Source: Cucumis sativus
Lineage: Eukaryota > Streptophyta > Magnoliopsida > Cucurbitales > Cucurbitaceae
Direction of reading: 5' to 3'
Length of the DNA stretch: 64,000 nucleotides
Assembly (NCBI RefSeq): GCF_000004075.3
Contig: NC_026657.2
Span: forward strand, 35,326,732 to 35,390,731
Shown: positions 37,110-48,199 of the stretch, piece by piece
How positions within the stretch are numbered: position 1 is the first letter of the stretch
Layout: each line of letters starts with the position of its first letter
Translations under genes and position numbers: made by a program
Notes under the pieces: generated by a model
The model's database searches: none
What the model was told of the DNA's origin: nothing
What the model saw: only the letters and a program-made list of their open reading frames with translations

Positions 37110-37760
37110 AGGTCGTGTATCAAATATAAAAGTTTTTTTTTTTTTTGTCAAGATATTATTTGGTTGTTCAAAATCGTGTATCAAATATAAAAGATCTTGT
37201 TACACAATCTTGAACAAAAATAGTTGCATATTGGTACACATTTAGATTTGGCTACAACCATATCTAACAAATATAAAAGATCTTGAGAAAAAAATCATTG
37301 GAACATTATACACGATCGTTTAGATTTGAGTCGTGTACCAAAAAAAACCTTGAAAAAAGATCAATCTAAATAATCATGTAGTCAAATCTAAACGATCATG
37401 TATCAAATAATCTTGAAAAAAATTCGTTTCAAATCTAAACGATCATGTAGTAAAAAAATGTCAAATCTAAATGATCATATTCCAAAGAATCTTGAACAAA
37501 AAAATCATTTAGATTTGAGTAGCCAAATCTAAACAGTAAGTCTAAACGATCGTGTACCAAAGAATCTTGACAAAAAAAGCCAAATCTAAACGATCAAATT
37601 TAAAAGACCGTGTAGCAAAGAATGCAAATATAAACGATATTGTATCAAAGAATCTTGAAAAAAAAATTGTTTAGATTTAGGTAGTCAAATCTAAATGATT
37701 TTGGTACACGATCGTGTACCAATATATTGAACACGAGTGACCAATTAATCGTGTGTTGAT
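37110..37760. repeat. Dense array of 40-60-bp units in both orientations
   Basis: At least seven diverged units follow the pattern CAAATCTAAACGATCGTGTA then CCAAAGAATCTTGAAAAAAA. Parts occur inverted (ATCGTTTAGATTTG at about 37316 and TTGTTTAGATTTAG near 37665), and near 37700 there is a perfect palindrome GGTACACGATCGTGTACC. Unit spacing is irregular. No frame is open across it. The array is far less homogeneous than a satellite and looks like the interior of a decayed transposon or a degenerate minisatellite. Confidence 0.8.
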
Positions 37761-38687
37761 GAGAGCATTTTTGGTAATTTTTATTGTGGACCTGTGACTT
37801 TTTCTATTTTCAAAATTATTTTATACATTATAAATATTATAAATATTTTGCCGCTTTGATAGATTTAAGAAAACCGATTTTTTTTTTGTAAAATGGCTTG
37901 GTATTTGTGTGTGTTTTTAAATGTAAAATAAAAGCATATTTTTTCAAGAAAAAAATTAATTTTATGTTATTGAATTCCTAATTCAAACAAGATGGAACAT
38001 ATTGTCCTACAAAATATTTTAAATTTGAGATTTTTGTTAATCAAATTATAATTTATTATCTATTTATTAATGTTTTATACCAAGAAATTATTATTTATTT
38101 ATTAATAATCTAATTTGTTATTCCATGTTGGAATTTGAAATTGGTTATTTTTTTTTATTTGAGGTTTTTCTTAACCAAATTGAAATTTAGTTATTTACTA
38201 TATTTTCTTTTTCTAATAATTTGAATTTTTATTAAAAATATATTTTTGACCTTTTAAATTTGGTTATGTTGATACTTTTTAGATGATAAATTGATAAATA
38301 CTATCACAACCAATTTATGATGGTGAGTGACTGATTGCACCCATTTATCAAGGTAAACTTTTTTTTTCGTCCTTCAATCTATCACGTCTACATGTTACAG
38401 TTGACAAGGATAGAGGATGTTTTCAAAGTAATTGGCCCCGTCTTGTTAACTATCCATTTAACTAAGTTGCTCGAATCGAAACCACGACTCTTTCTATAAC
38501 ATTATGGCATCTGAGGCTTTATGTCAATGGAGACGGAGGAAGGTGAACATCAAAGTTTTGAAATTGGCTTCAATGGAGATGAAAAAGAAGAACGGAAAGG
38601 TTTTGAAATCGTTTATTCCCATGTAAATTAATTTTTGCTAATGTAAAACATGTACATTTGCTATTTTTCTGAATACCTTTTAAAAGA

Positions 38688-38713
38688 AACTGGGCCTGCT
38701 TAAAGGCCCATTA
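38688..38713 (+). promoter_or_regulatory. Paired site II elements in the DRG1 promoter
   Basis: ACTGGGCCTG and AAAGGCCCATTA lie about 15 bases apart, just upstream of the presumed DRG1 leader. Such TGGGCC/GGCCCA pairs are typical of promoters of translation-related housekeeping genes, which suits DRG1. Confidence 0.55.
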
Positions 38714-38777
38714 CTGTTTCATCTGATTCCGAAAGACCTACTCGCTTCTTCTCGGTCTGGCGCTTTTCTTCTTCCTT

Positions 38778-38795
38778 CCCCCCCCCCCCCCCCCC
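38778..38795. repeat. Run of 18 cytosines near DRG1 transcription start
   Basis: An uninterrupted poly-C tract inside a pyrimidine-rich stretch ahead of CTCCGTTCTTCAACC. Either leader or core promoter of DRG1. Homopolymers of this length are unstable and error-prone in assembly. Confidence 0.85.
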
Positions 38796-38837
38796 TCCGT
38801 TCTTCAACCTCCGCGGATCCTCGCGCAGTTGATCACA

Positions 38838-39160
38838 GTGAGTCAAATTCAACTAATTTGCTTCCACCATTTCTTTGTTTTTCCGGTTTGATTTGTAGTT
38901 TTCTTAATTATCCATTAATATCTGTAGCTTACGGTTCGTTAAACCATATGATTGGACTTTAAACTTGAATTCGTAACTATGCTCTTCTCTCTTTTATTTT
39001 TATTTTGTTCTTTTGGAAATTTATCTTTCATCTAAGCCAAGACTGTTCGAAAATTAATACTCCATTCAGACATTCATTGCTGTCGACCAACTTGCATTGT
39101 TTTGTGTTGTTTTCTTGCAGGTAAATTCTGTTGAATCCTGCTTCTATTGTGGTTTTGCAG
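38838..39160 (+). other. Predicted 5' leader intron of DRG1
   Basis: A donor GTGAGT at 38838 and acceptors TTTCTTGCAG (ending 39120) or GGTTTTGCAG (ending 39160) bracket a T-rich stretch just ahead of the start codon at 39177. Leader introns are common in housekeeping plant genes. No transcript evidence. Confidence 0.5.
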
Positions 39161-39176
39161 TTGAAGACGCAGAAAA

Positions 39177-42100
39177 ATGGGAATTATTGAAAGAATTAAA
39201 GAAATCGAGGCCGAGATGGCTCGGACTCAGAAAAATAAGGCCACGGGTACTTGGCTTCATTCATTAATCTCTTCTCATCAGTGTCTTCCTTTTACGTGAG
39301 TTGTGTATATACCACAATTTGTATGTACTCTATTTTGTCTAAGTGTTCAAAATGGTCTTTTTTTTTTTGGATTACTTTCTCAAATCTCAGAATATCATCT
39401 TGGTCAGCTCAAGGCAAAGATAGCAAAGTTGAGGACGCAGTTGTTAGAGCCTCCAAAAGTATGGATGATATCTTTCTTTTCCTCCATTGTCTTCTGTTTC
39501 TTTTCTTTTTTTTTTAGTGTGTAAGCTTTGCTTAAGTGAGACTCGTAAGAGTGCATTTGTTTCTCTCGTCGTGCAGTCACTTATCTGATTGGAAATTGAT
39601 GGCAGCTGGTGTTGCTGTTTAAACTCTTGAATTTCATCATACTACAAGTCGTTTTCTGAATAACTCATTATTCACTCATTATTGACACCGAGAAGTTAAT
39701 TCAAAATTTCAATAAATATTGCCTCTTTTATAATTACTCGTGCCATCCATGTTCTTCTTCTTCTTTTTCCCAAGGAAGTTATAAATCCAAATCATTATTA
39801 TCAAATGTTACATATTTTTCTTGTACAGTCACTCCTATCCCAAGCTTGTTCTAAATTCAGTTAATGTTGAATTACATTTTTTTTAATGAAATGTCATGTT
39901 ATCAAACCAGACATTTTTGTACAAGTGTTTTGATACCCAAGCAAAATAAGTTTGATATTATTAATCAGTGTGTTTAGAATTTTCATATTACTGATACTGG
40001 ATATTTCTCCCTGGCCCCCTTGTATGGTGGGATTTGTGAAAAATGACTTTCATATTTATCATTTTTAACCTGATGCATTCAGGGTTCAAGTGGAGGTGGA
40101 GAGGGTTTTGAAGTTACAAAATATGGCCACGGGCGTGTTGCACTCATAGGATTCCCAAGGTTTTTCCTGTTCTTTTACAATAGTTATTTTTCTTAGTCTG
40201 TAGAAAAGAGATACTTTTGATTTGATATGGAAGGAGACACCTGCCATGGGGCTCTGAACAAAAAGTTGACGACAAGAGCTTTTGAACCTATATGCTCAGT
40301 CTGGCAGATACTTGTCTCCATACTATGTTAGCCTTTTAGTTTTTATCTTCTTTTCTTTTTAGTTTTGATAATATACAAGAGTTTTGTGCACGTCATCCTT
40401 GCGAGAGTTATACCAATCTTTGTTGCATGAGTCCAATTTCATCAGATGTTCTCCTCCTCGAAGGAAGTTATATGAAACTAGTTATTATCATTATTATTAT
40501 TTAAAATTAATGTGGTCGTCAAATTTTATTAAAAGTGAATTGCAGGTTCGGTGATGCCTTGTATTTATTACTTATTAAGCAATCCTTGTATATTCATCTA
40601 TAGAATAACATTGTTTTCGTACTAAAGAAATCAATCTGACAAGTCTTCTTTTTTCTTTTGTAGTGTGGGGAAGTCCACACTTTTAACAATGTTGACGGGC
40701 ACTCAATCGGAAGCTGCCTCCTATGAGTTTACAACGCTTACTTGCATACCTGGGATCATACACTACAATGATACCAAAATTCAGCTGCTTGATCTTCCTG
40801 GAATTATTGAAGGTGCATCTGAAGGAAAGGGCCGTGGTAGACAGGTAAGCTAGTTTTTTTTTTTTTTCTGTTGTACATTTATAGGACACTATAACCATTT
40901 TTAGGTGTTATAATCTCATGTTTTGTTTGTTTTATTTGAAGATTCATTTTTTATAGTCCTTTTGTTTTAGCTTCTCAGACCACTTTCCTTTTAACTATCC
41001 AATATATTGGTTATCATGGATGTAAATTTGTTTGAATTTTATTTACAGGTTATTGCTGTTTCCAAGTCTTCAGACTTAGTCTTGATGGTTCTTGATGCCT
41101 CAAAAGTAAGTTTTAACAGCTATATTGCTTTGATGCGCGTTCTGTTATCAAACCTTGTATATGTCAAATCAAAATTAAGGCTCTATGTTTGAATTTGTCC
41201 GATTGCATTAGATAGCCTCAGACCTCGTTGTTATCTTCCCAGGATTTGTTTTCTTCACCCACAGGCCACACCCATTTTTCTAATCATGATACTCTAGAGG
41301 TGATCAGGTGGTTAGTTTAAGGAGAGGGGATGTTAGAATTTGGAACCGTCCCACGTTTGAGGGTTCACTTGTTCTTTTTGCCATTTGCTTTGTTCCCTTT
41401 CTCCTACTCAGGGAGCCTTAGTACACAATACATTGGTGTTATAATTTCCTGGATGTGTTTGCTGCTGTGTGCTGCGTGCTGCGTGCTGAACAATTACTTT
41501 TGTACTTTTTCTTAGTCATGGTAGTTCAGTTCATTTCCCTATTCATGGTAGCTTAGTTTATTTGCAGGAATCATTTGAAAGCCTAATATCAATTCTCATA
41601 TTTTCTAGTCATATAAATCCTTTCATGGTTATTGTTAAGAGATGCTCCCTCCCAATTTCATGACAGTTGCATGGGTCTCTTCACAAGCAATTTTTTCCTG
41701 ATATGCTGGACCCCTATTAGGCCAATATTTTGCTTTTAAACTTTTACTCATACGGTGGTGATTGTGTATTTTAACGTCATTCATTAACTATTTGAAAATG
41801 ATAAGCAACAAATGCTACGTTTTTGAATGATTATTTAATATTATTTGCAATTCTACTGGTATATTCAGTTCAGAGCACTTTTTGTAGTATATTTATTGTA
41901 ATTTAGTTCTTACCTTCTTATGGGAATAATTTAAGCCAACTCTTCCGTAACACTACTTCTGTGTAATCTTTAGAGTGAGGGCCATCGTCAGATTCTAACA
42001 AGAGAGTTGGAAGCAGTAGGCTTGCGTTTGAACAAGAGACCACCTCAAGTAAGTTTTTGGCTTTGCTAGTTTCTTTACTGGTGTTCCTATTTTCTACTTC

Positions 42101-44412
42101 AATTTGGCTTCTCATTCATCCATGTTGGCTGTTTAATCAGTTAGCACTTCGATTTTATGGGATTTAATTCTAATGTGCAGATATATTTCAAGAAGAAAAA
42201 AACAGGTGGTATTTCATTTAATAGTACCCTTCCTTTAACTCATGTTGACGAGAAGCTGTGCTATCAAATTCTGCACGAGTACAAAATTCACAATGCAGAG
42301 GTATAGCTTCCACCTAAACGTAGGTTACTGGCTTTCACTCTTAATTTGTGATCTATATTCCTTTTATTGGTACCTTCATTTGATGGCCAAAGCATCGGTG
42401 ATTACTTCCTTTGATATTGTTGAAGAAGTAAAATATGCCTTTAACTGTGTAAGAGATACTCAAGAACACATGACAACTCAAGAACAATCAAATATGGAAA
42501 ATATATTGAAATGTAAGCTACAATGTCACAAGAACAAGTAATAACCCTAGCCTTTCAAGAGGGCTAGACCCTCCCAAATTCCCACTCAAGGAAATTCACT
42601 ACAAAATTCTTCACACTTTGCTCTCAACCCAAACCCTCTATTTATAACAAAAAAGCCCCAACTAAATTACTATCGAATTACTAATATGCCCCTTCCACTA
42701 ATCCTACTAATATTCTACTAATAACCCCAGATATTTCTAACTAAGTCCCTTACATAAGCTAAGTTCATATTTGAATACTTTTTAATTTGAACTTACATTT
42801 AAGGAAGTTGTCTGTTAGTATCCATGGCACTAGGTGGATTCATCCATTTTTGCACTCTCCCATGAATTTTTTTTTATTACTTTCCATTGTAGCTGGTAAA
42901 ATTAAAATTGATTGTATAGCAATCAGCTTGATAAAGTTGATTGTACATGTACTAACTAGAGTTCATCTCAAAATTTGTAAATAGACACTTCATTTCACTT
43001 CGTAATTTTTCCCTTATTCCCATTTGGAGCCCAAGGATCACCTCTGACAGACAGTTCTAACTTTTAAGTATCCAGAGGTTGACCTTTTTGTTCATGAAGG
43101 GTCAAGTAGCATATGTGCACAAATTATTTTCTGTCTTCTACATGATTCTGTTTTCTGCATAGATAGATGGTCTTAGATTAGTTTCGCGCCACTCTTTCTA
43201 TATTTGACATATCAACGTGGCCACTATATTGTTTCTTTCAGGTACTCTTTCGAGAGGATGCCACGGTTGATGATCTTATTGATGTAATTGAGGGTAACCG
43301 CAAGTACATGAAGTGTGTATATGTCTACAACAAGATTGATGTAGTTGGTATTGACGATGTAGACAAGTTAGCCCGTCAGCCCAATTCAGTTGTCATTAGT
43401 TGTAATCTCAAGGTATGTTCTATCATTTCAGTTGCTACTGAGTTTGAGTGGAGACTTTTATGTCTGCTCTTTGATACCCTGTTGGACCTACTGACACGTC
43501 TTGCATTCTCGCACTTGAAAATCTTCCTGTAGTGTTCAATCTTTTGTGGTTTTACTTTTCTCTAATCTTCTATTTGTTTATGTAATAAAATATTACCCAA
43601 GGGCAGAAACCTGTAGTTAAGATGCATTCACACCACATGTCTGTTGTGAATTCAAGGTAGTCTAAGCAGTAAATATGTTGTTTAAATGTAGCTTGCCAGT
43701 CTATATGGATTTTACTATAATGAATCTCTCTTTTCTGTTATTTGGACAGTTGAACTTAGACAGACTACTATCTAGGATGTGGGAGGAGATGGGCCTTGTT
43801 AGGGTTTATACCAAGCCTCAAGGGCAGCAACCTGATTTCTCAGATCCAGTTGTTCTTTCTGCTGTATGTCTTACACTCCCTTTTCCCTTCTAAGATCATT
43901 TATTAATGTTTGTTTTAATTTTATCTTTTTTCGTCATTGCTCCATGAATGTAATTTTAGGATAGAGGTGGCTGTACAGTGGAGGATTTCTGCAATCATAT
44001 CCACAGGAGTTTGGTTAAAGATGTCAAATACGTGCTTGTATGGGGTACAAGTGCACGACATTATCCCCAGCATTGTGGCCTTGGTCATGTTCTTAATGAC
44101 GAGGATGTGGTTCAGATTGTTAAGAAAAAGGTACAGAATGTTGTTTGTCTTGGCTAATTTAACTGGGACCGCGTCATAGTGTAATTATTCAAGCATTTTG
44201 GTACCTATAGCATAGTTACATAACTCCTCATTTTTCATTTTGACTATTAAATTAAAGATTTTATTTATGCATGCATCTTGGGTGTGTATATGAGACGTGC
44301 AATTTGAATTTTTCAGGAAAAGGAAGAGGGAGGGAGAGGTCGTTTCAAGTCGCATACAACTGGTCCAGCTCGAATATCCGACAGAGAAAAGAAGGCTCCT
44401 TTAAAGACATAA
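39177..44412 (+). CDS. DRG1: Developmentally regulated GTP-binding protein 1 (DRG1-type GTPase)
   Basis: Eleven coding exons: 39177-39246, 39391-39458, 40083-40159, 40664-40844, 41049-41105, 41974-42048, 42181-42300, 43242-43412, 43750-43863, 43960-44130 and 44317-44412. All have GT-AG borders and consistent phases; they sum to 1200 bases, 399 residues plus stop, the normal length for plant DRG1. DRG GTPases of the OBG/TRAFAC class act in the cytosol with a DFRP partner and bind translating ribosomes. Visible: the N-terminal helical region with [10 protein letters not shown] (14-23), G1 GFPSVGKS (69-76), switch region [10 protein letters not shown] (93-102), G3 DLPG (115-118), G4 NKID (246-249), the S5D2L-type insertion (about 175-230, FKKKKTGGI and EYKIHNAEV) and the TGS domain (about 291-368, [13 protein letters not shown] to [11 protein letters not shown]). 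The basic tail REKKAPLKT is also family-like. Every key GTPase residue is present. Ortholog call is strong. Confidence 0.97.
42410..42775 (-). mobile_element. Probable solo LTR in DRG1 intron 7
   Basis: On the minus strand a promoter-like GTTATAAATAGAGGG (about 42634-42648) is followed by a leader-like stretch and precedes several short repeats of TTCTTGAG-type sequence; no coding region is attached. This layout is typical of a retrotransposon LTR left alone after recombination. It makes up about 40% of the 941-bp intron. Exact ends and a target duplication could not be fixed. Confidence 0.45.
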
Positions 44413-45589
44413 TTACAGCGTGTAATGATACCAAGTTAATCTGGAGTGGAGTGCTTGTTTGAAGCTTGATGCGAAGCTCTACTATCCGTTGAGGATGTGT
44501 GACATATCCGGTTAGTTTTATATCCCAGTCAATCGACGAAGATTATGATTTGAGATTATATTGTTGCTTTCACTGGGCCCTGCTCATCATCGACAAAACT
44601 TTCTTAGACCACAATGTATAATTGGAAGTGATTGATAAGAGAAACCCATTGTATTTTAGATGTTAAGATGTACTAGAACTACAATTCGATGCCCTTTTCT
44701 TAAAAGTTATGAATTATGAAAGATATGCCAAAAGTTTTATATTTTGGCTCGATGAAATTTGGTTGGAATTTGAACCACCCATTGATATTACTGACTTAGC
44801 TCGCTAGTTTGTGCTCTTATTTCAATACATTTATAATATATTGACATAAGCCACCCCTAATTCTTGCCAATTTCTTGACTTTGATTGAAATTTTGGTTTG
44901 TCGTTGAAGTTAATTCCACCTTATTCTCCTTCAGTTAAAGTTTAGCGCGATGGTTTGGTCCAAGAAATGAACTATTATTTGTGGATTTGTGCATTTTGTC
45001 TTTAAGAAGTCTTTTTTCTTCTTTTGATTTCTAGTAGTTACAAGCTTGAAAGCGGCAGTTTAAAAGTTGGTTTGCTTTGCAGTTTGGTCCTCTTACTTTT
45101 GGTTTGAAAGGAATGCCTTCCTTGTCGGCTCAATGGTCTTCAGTTGGCGTTGGCTATGAAGTTTTTATGTTCTCTAGCTTTGGTTTCTTTTCTGGAGGTT
45201 TTAAGTGTTTGCTTTTTGGTGTATTCTCTTTTGTATCTGAATATTATTTTCTTCTTTTGTTTTTCTCAGTTTTTTTCTCTCTCTTTTGAAGGTTATTGTA
45301 TTTTTTAGCATTAGTCTCTTTTTCGAAGAAAAAGTATGGGTTCCTCGTCTAAATACATATATTGATACAAGAAACTAACCACTTTTATGGAGTCCGGAAG
45401 AGCAGGCTTGGATTAGCTAACCATCAGTAGAATCATTTGTTCTTTTGGCATAAATTACAATCAGATTAAATTACATATATCGGTCCTTCTATTGAGCTTT
45501 CTAATTACATAGTTTTTCCACTAATTCTGATTTGCCAAATATTCATATGCACAAACACTAAGAACGCCTAATTAATTAAGGAGAAGATT
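44413..45589. other. Shared 3' space of convergent DRG1 and PPR genes
   Basis: About 1.2 kb without a gene. The first few hundred bases are the probable DRG1 3' untranslated region (TGTTGCTTTC..., AATGTATAAT near 44615). The rest is T-rich intergenic DNA. The 70-codon frame at 45077-45289 is Phe/Leu/Ser-rich with no domain. Confidence 0.65.
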
Positions 45590-47438
45590 TCATGAAGATC
45601 TTGAAACCCAGCTATACCCAGGAAATTTTTTGATTCCTCTTTCAACCATCACGTTCCTAACCTTTTCTGCTTCATTCCATTCCTTCATCTGAGCATATGT
45701 ATTCGCCAAAAGTACGTAGTTTCCGGTATTCTCAGGTTCCATTTCAAATAGATGTTTAGCAGCAATCTCCCCCACCTCCAAATTACCATGGATCTTGCAA
45801 GCTCCTAGCAATGACCCCCATGTTTTAGCATCAATTTCCCTCGCTCCCTTAATAACATTGTATGCCATTTCAACCTCACCAGCTCTTCCAAGGAGATCAA
45901 CCATGCATGCATAATGCCCCTTCTGTGGCTCAATGCCAAAACCCTTCCTCATAAGTTCAAAATACTTGCATCCTTGTTCAATCAACCCTGCATGGGCACA
46001 TGCATTTAGTACGCCAATGAAACAAATTTGATTTGGCTTTATGCCTTCTTCTTCCATCTTGGAGAACAGATCCAAGGCTTCCTTGGCTTTTCCATGGTCA
46101 GCCAGGGCTATGATCAACGTACTATAAGTTACAACATCTCTATCCTTCATTCTATTGAATTCTTCTTGTGCCCTTTCAATATTACCGAACTTCGAATGCT
46201 TGTGGATCAATGCATTGGAGACAAATAGAGTCCGATCTGCAATTGAAACATGTATGAAAAGCCAACTAAGTGTTAGAATTTGGATTTTAAATCGTTCCTC
46301 TTGCTTGATTCTATATCCTATCATATTAGTTAAACTTAAGTCGTCTTTAGAGATTTAGTGTGCTTGGATAGGACCCTTTGACTCTGAATATAAGTGTACC
46401 GAACTTACCGCAGCACCCTTCATCAACCTGGTCAATTAATTTGCTCGCCATCTCAACATCCCCAAGTTGAACACAAGCGGATAATGCTCCTACAAGTGCT
46501 ACCTCATTGGTTCCCAAATTTTTTTCTTTCATTTGCTTGTACATTTCAATGGCCTCCTTTCCATACCCATTTTGAGAATAACAAGCTACCATTGCGGCAC
46601 AACACGATGAATCTGGTACCAATATTTCACCGAAGATCCTTTCGGCCTCTGCTACATCACCACACCTCCCATATCCTGCTATCATGGCAAGCTGTGAAAC
46701 TGGATTTTTCTCTGGCATTGCATCATATAACTGCTTTGCAGCTTTCATGTTGCCCCAGTTGGCATACCCAGCCACCATAGTTGTCCAAGAGAATGAATTC
46801 CGCTGCCCCATTTTATCAAACAAGTCTTGTGCATCATCCATCATTCCCAGCTTAGAATATCCACGAATCATAGAAGTCCAAGCAACAATATCCTTATCAT
46901 CTATTGCAAAAAACAGACTCTCAGCATCCAATATGAATCCACATTTAGCATACATATCCATCAGCGAAGTTAGCACGATCTTGTTACTTAAGAAACCCAA
47001 CTGAATCACCCTTGCGTGAACTTGTCTTCCTAAATATAGCGCAGGCATACGAGCGGAGGCTGAGAGCACCGATGAGAAGGTGAATTCGGATTCCAGAATG
47101 CCTGCCTTCTGCATTCTGGCATACAAGGACATGGATTGGGGGAAATGGTAATGGTGAACATAATAGCGAATGAGAGAGTTCCAAGTGAAGTGATTAGTAG
47201 AGTTGGGTATTTGGTCGAACAGGTGGCGTGCGTAGAAGTGATTGTCAGATGGAAAGGAAAGCAGGCGGGTGAGTAAGTTGGGGAAGAGAGGACGGAGATG
47301 TTGGGATTTGATGAGAAGGCAGTGAATTTGTTTAAGTTCAATGACACTTTGGGTAAAGGTGATGCATTGGTTGAGGGTGGATGAATTAATGTGACAGCAG
47401 GTGAGGTTTGGGAGTGGGGGATGAAGGTTGGGGCGCAT
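45590..47438 (-). CDS. PLS-class pentatricopeptide repeat protein with E domain
   Basis: Exons 46409-47438 and 45590-46236 join in phase 1 across a 172-bp intron (TGCTGCG|gtaagt ... caattgcag|ATCGG) to 558 residues. PPR proteins bind organelle RNA one base per repeat; PLS-class members with an E domain usually serve C-to-U editing in mitochondria or plastids, with the deaminase supplied in trans when DYW is absent, as here. Visible: PPR repeats from about residue 65 to 480, with classic segments such as NSLIRYYV (87-94), TSLMDMYAKCG (157-167), VAWTSMIRGYSKLG (185-198), FSWTTMVAGYANWG (216-229), VVTYSTLIIALADHG (378-392) and HYACMVDLLGRAG (451-463). The E motif runs from about 484 to the end (LLGACKIHG, GNYVLLANTYA, RGIKKFPGYSWV). 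A GTG upstream (47456) is open in frame, but the first ATG is 47438. It resembles At5g37570-type proteins; target unknown. Confidence 0.93.
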
Positions 47439-47760
47439 CTCATAGAAGAAGCTCACAAAGGACTCTTGTTGAGATGTTATTCATTTAGGAATTAGGGGAT
47501 ACGATTGAGAGTCATGGATGCTGATCTCAGTCTAATCTCCAAGAAAATAAGGATCAGCATCATACCAAAATCAACCATGTAAGTATTCTTAATTTAGGGG
47601 TTGAGCAGTTGAACGATCTCTATTTCAAGACAAAGGATATTGCACACTCGTACTAATTCACAAATACCATATTCACATATTAAAATTTAGTGTAAATCAA
47701 TTAACCATTACATTAACCTTTTTTTTTTTTAATTAATGAAAGCTGCTATAAATAGGTAGA
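47439..47760. other. PPR leader/promoter up to the copia element
   Basis: About 320 bases between the PPR start codon and the left LTR. Nothing specific is visible apart from AT-rich DNA; the retroelement therefore landed close to the PPR promoter. Confidence 0.6.
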
Positions 47761-48020
47761 TGTCAAACAAACAAACAACTTGACCCGAATACGGAAACAA
47801 GAAAATATAATATTTAAGTAATAAAATATAATATATAAAGAGATAAAGAAATAAGAAATTTAGAAAATAATTAAGAAAAATCAAATCTCAAATTCCTCCA
47901 CTATCTCACATTAATTTCGAAACTCATCCAAAACTCTTTATGTACAGACAACTTGGCAAGTAAGAGGTGGATTACATGATCACTAGTGGACATATATATA
48001 GTTTAATAGTATTTATAATA
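47761..48020 (-). repeat. Copia 3' LTR (left)
   Basis: Aligns with 50725-51075 over AAAATATAATATTTAA, AGAAATTTAGAAAATAA, CTCCACTATCTC, AGACAACTTGNCAAGTA and GAGGTGGATTACATG. About 90 bp shorter than the right copy through deletions. It ends at the polypurine tract. Confidence 0.8.
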
Positions 48021-48199
48021 CTCCCCTTAGATGCTCATTACATATATGAAATATGTTTCGTTAAAACCTTCCTAGGAAAAAATCCTAATGAAAGAAAAAG
48101 AGTATATATAAATGAAATTTACTTCACCTCATGGACACATCATTAAATGGTATGTACCAATTTTTTAAAGATTGCGATAGGTATTGATTTTGTAAATAA

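Larger units (their letters stand above)
34301..38687. other. Intergenic region between divergent ATG12 and DRG1, repeat-rich
   Basis: About 4.4 kb without a supportable gene. It is extremely AT-rich up to 36.9 kb, contains dispersed repeat family A (35241-35535), scattered ATAGCAAAAT motifs (35630-35660) like those at element ends elsewhere, and the mixed-orientation array at 37110-37760. The frame at 36456-36680 (74 codons) shows no domain. Confidence 0.65.

Noticed and set aside
37110..37760. CRISPR-like appearance of spaced repeats
   Set aside because: Units vary in length and sequence, occur in both orientations, and the host is a plant; no relation to CRISPR.
47439..47456. Six-residue extension of the PPR protein
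   Set aside because: It would need a GTG start; an in-frame stop lies just above with no ATG between.
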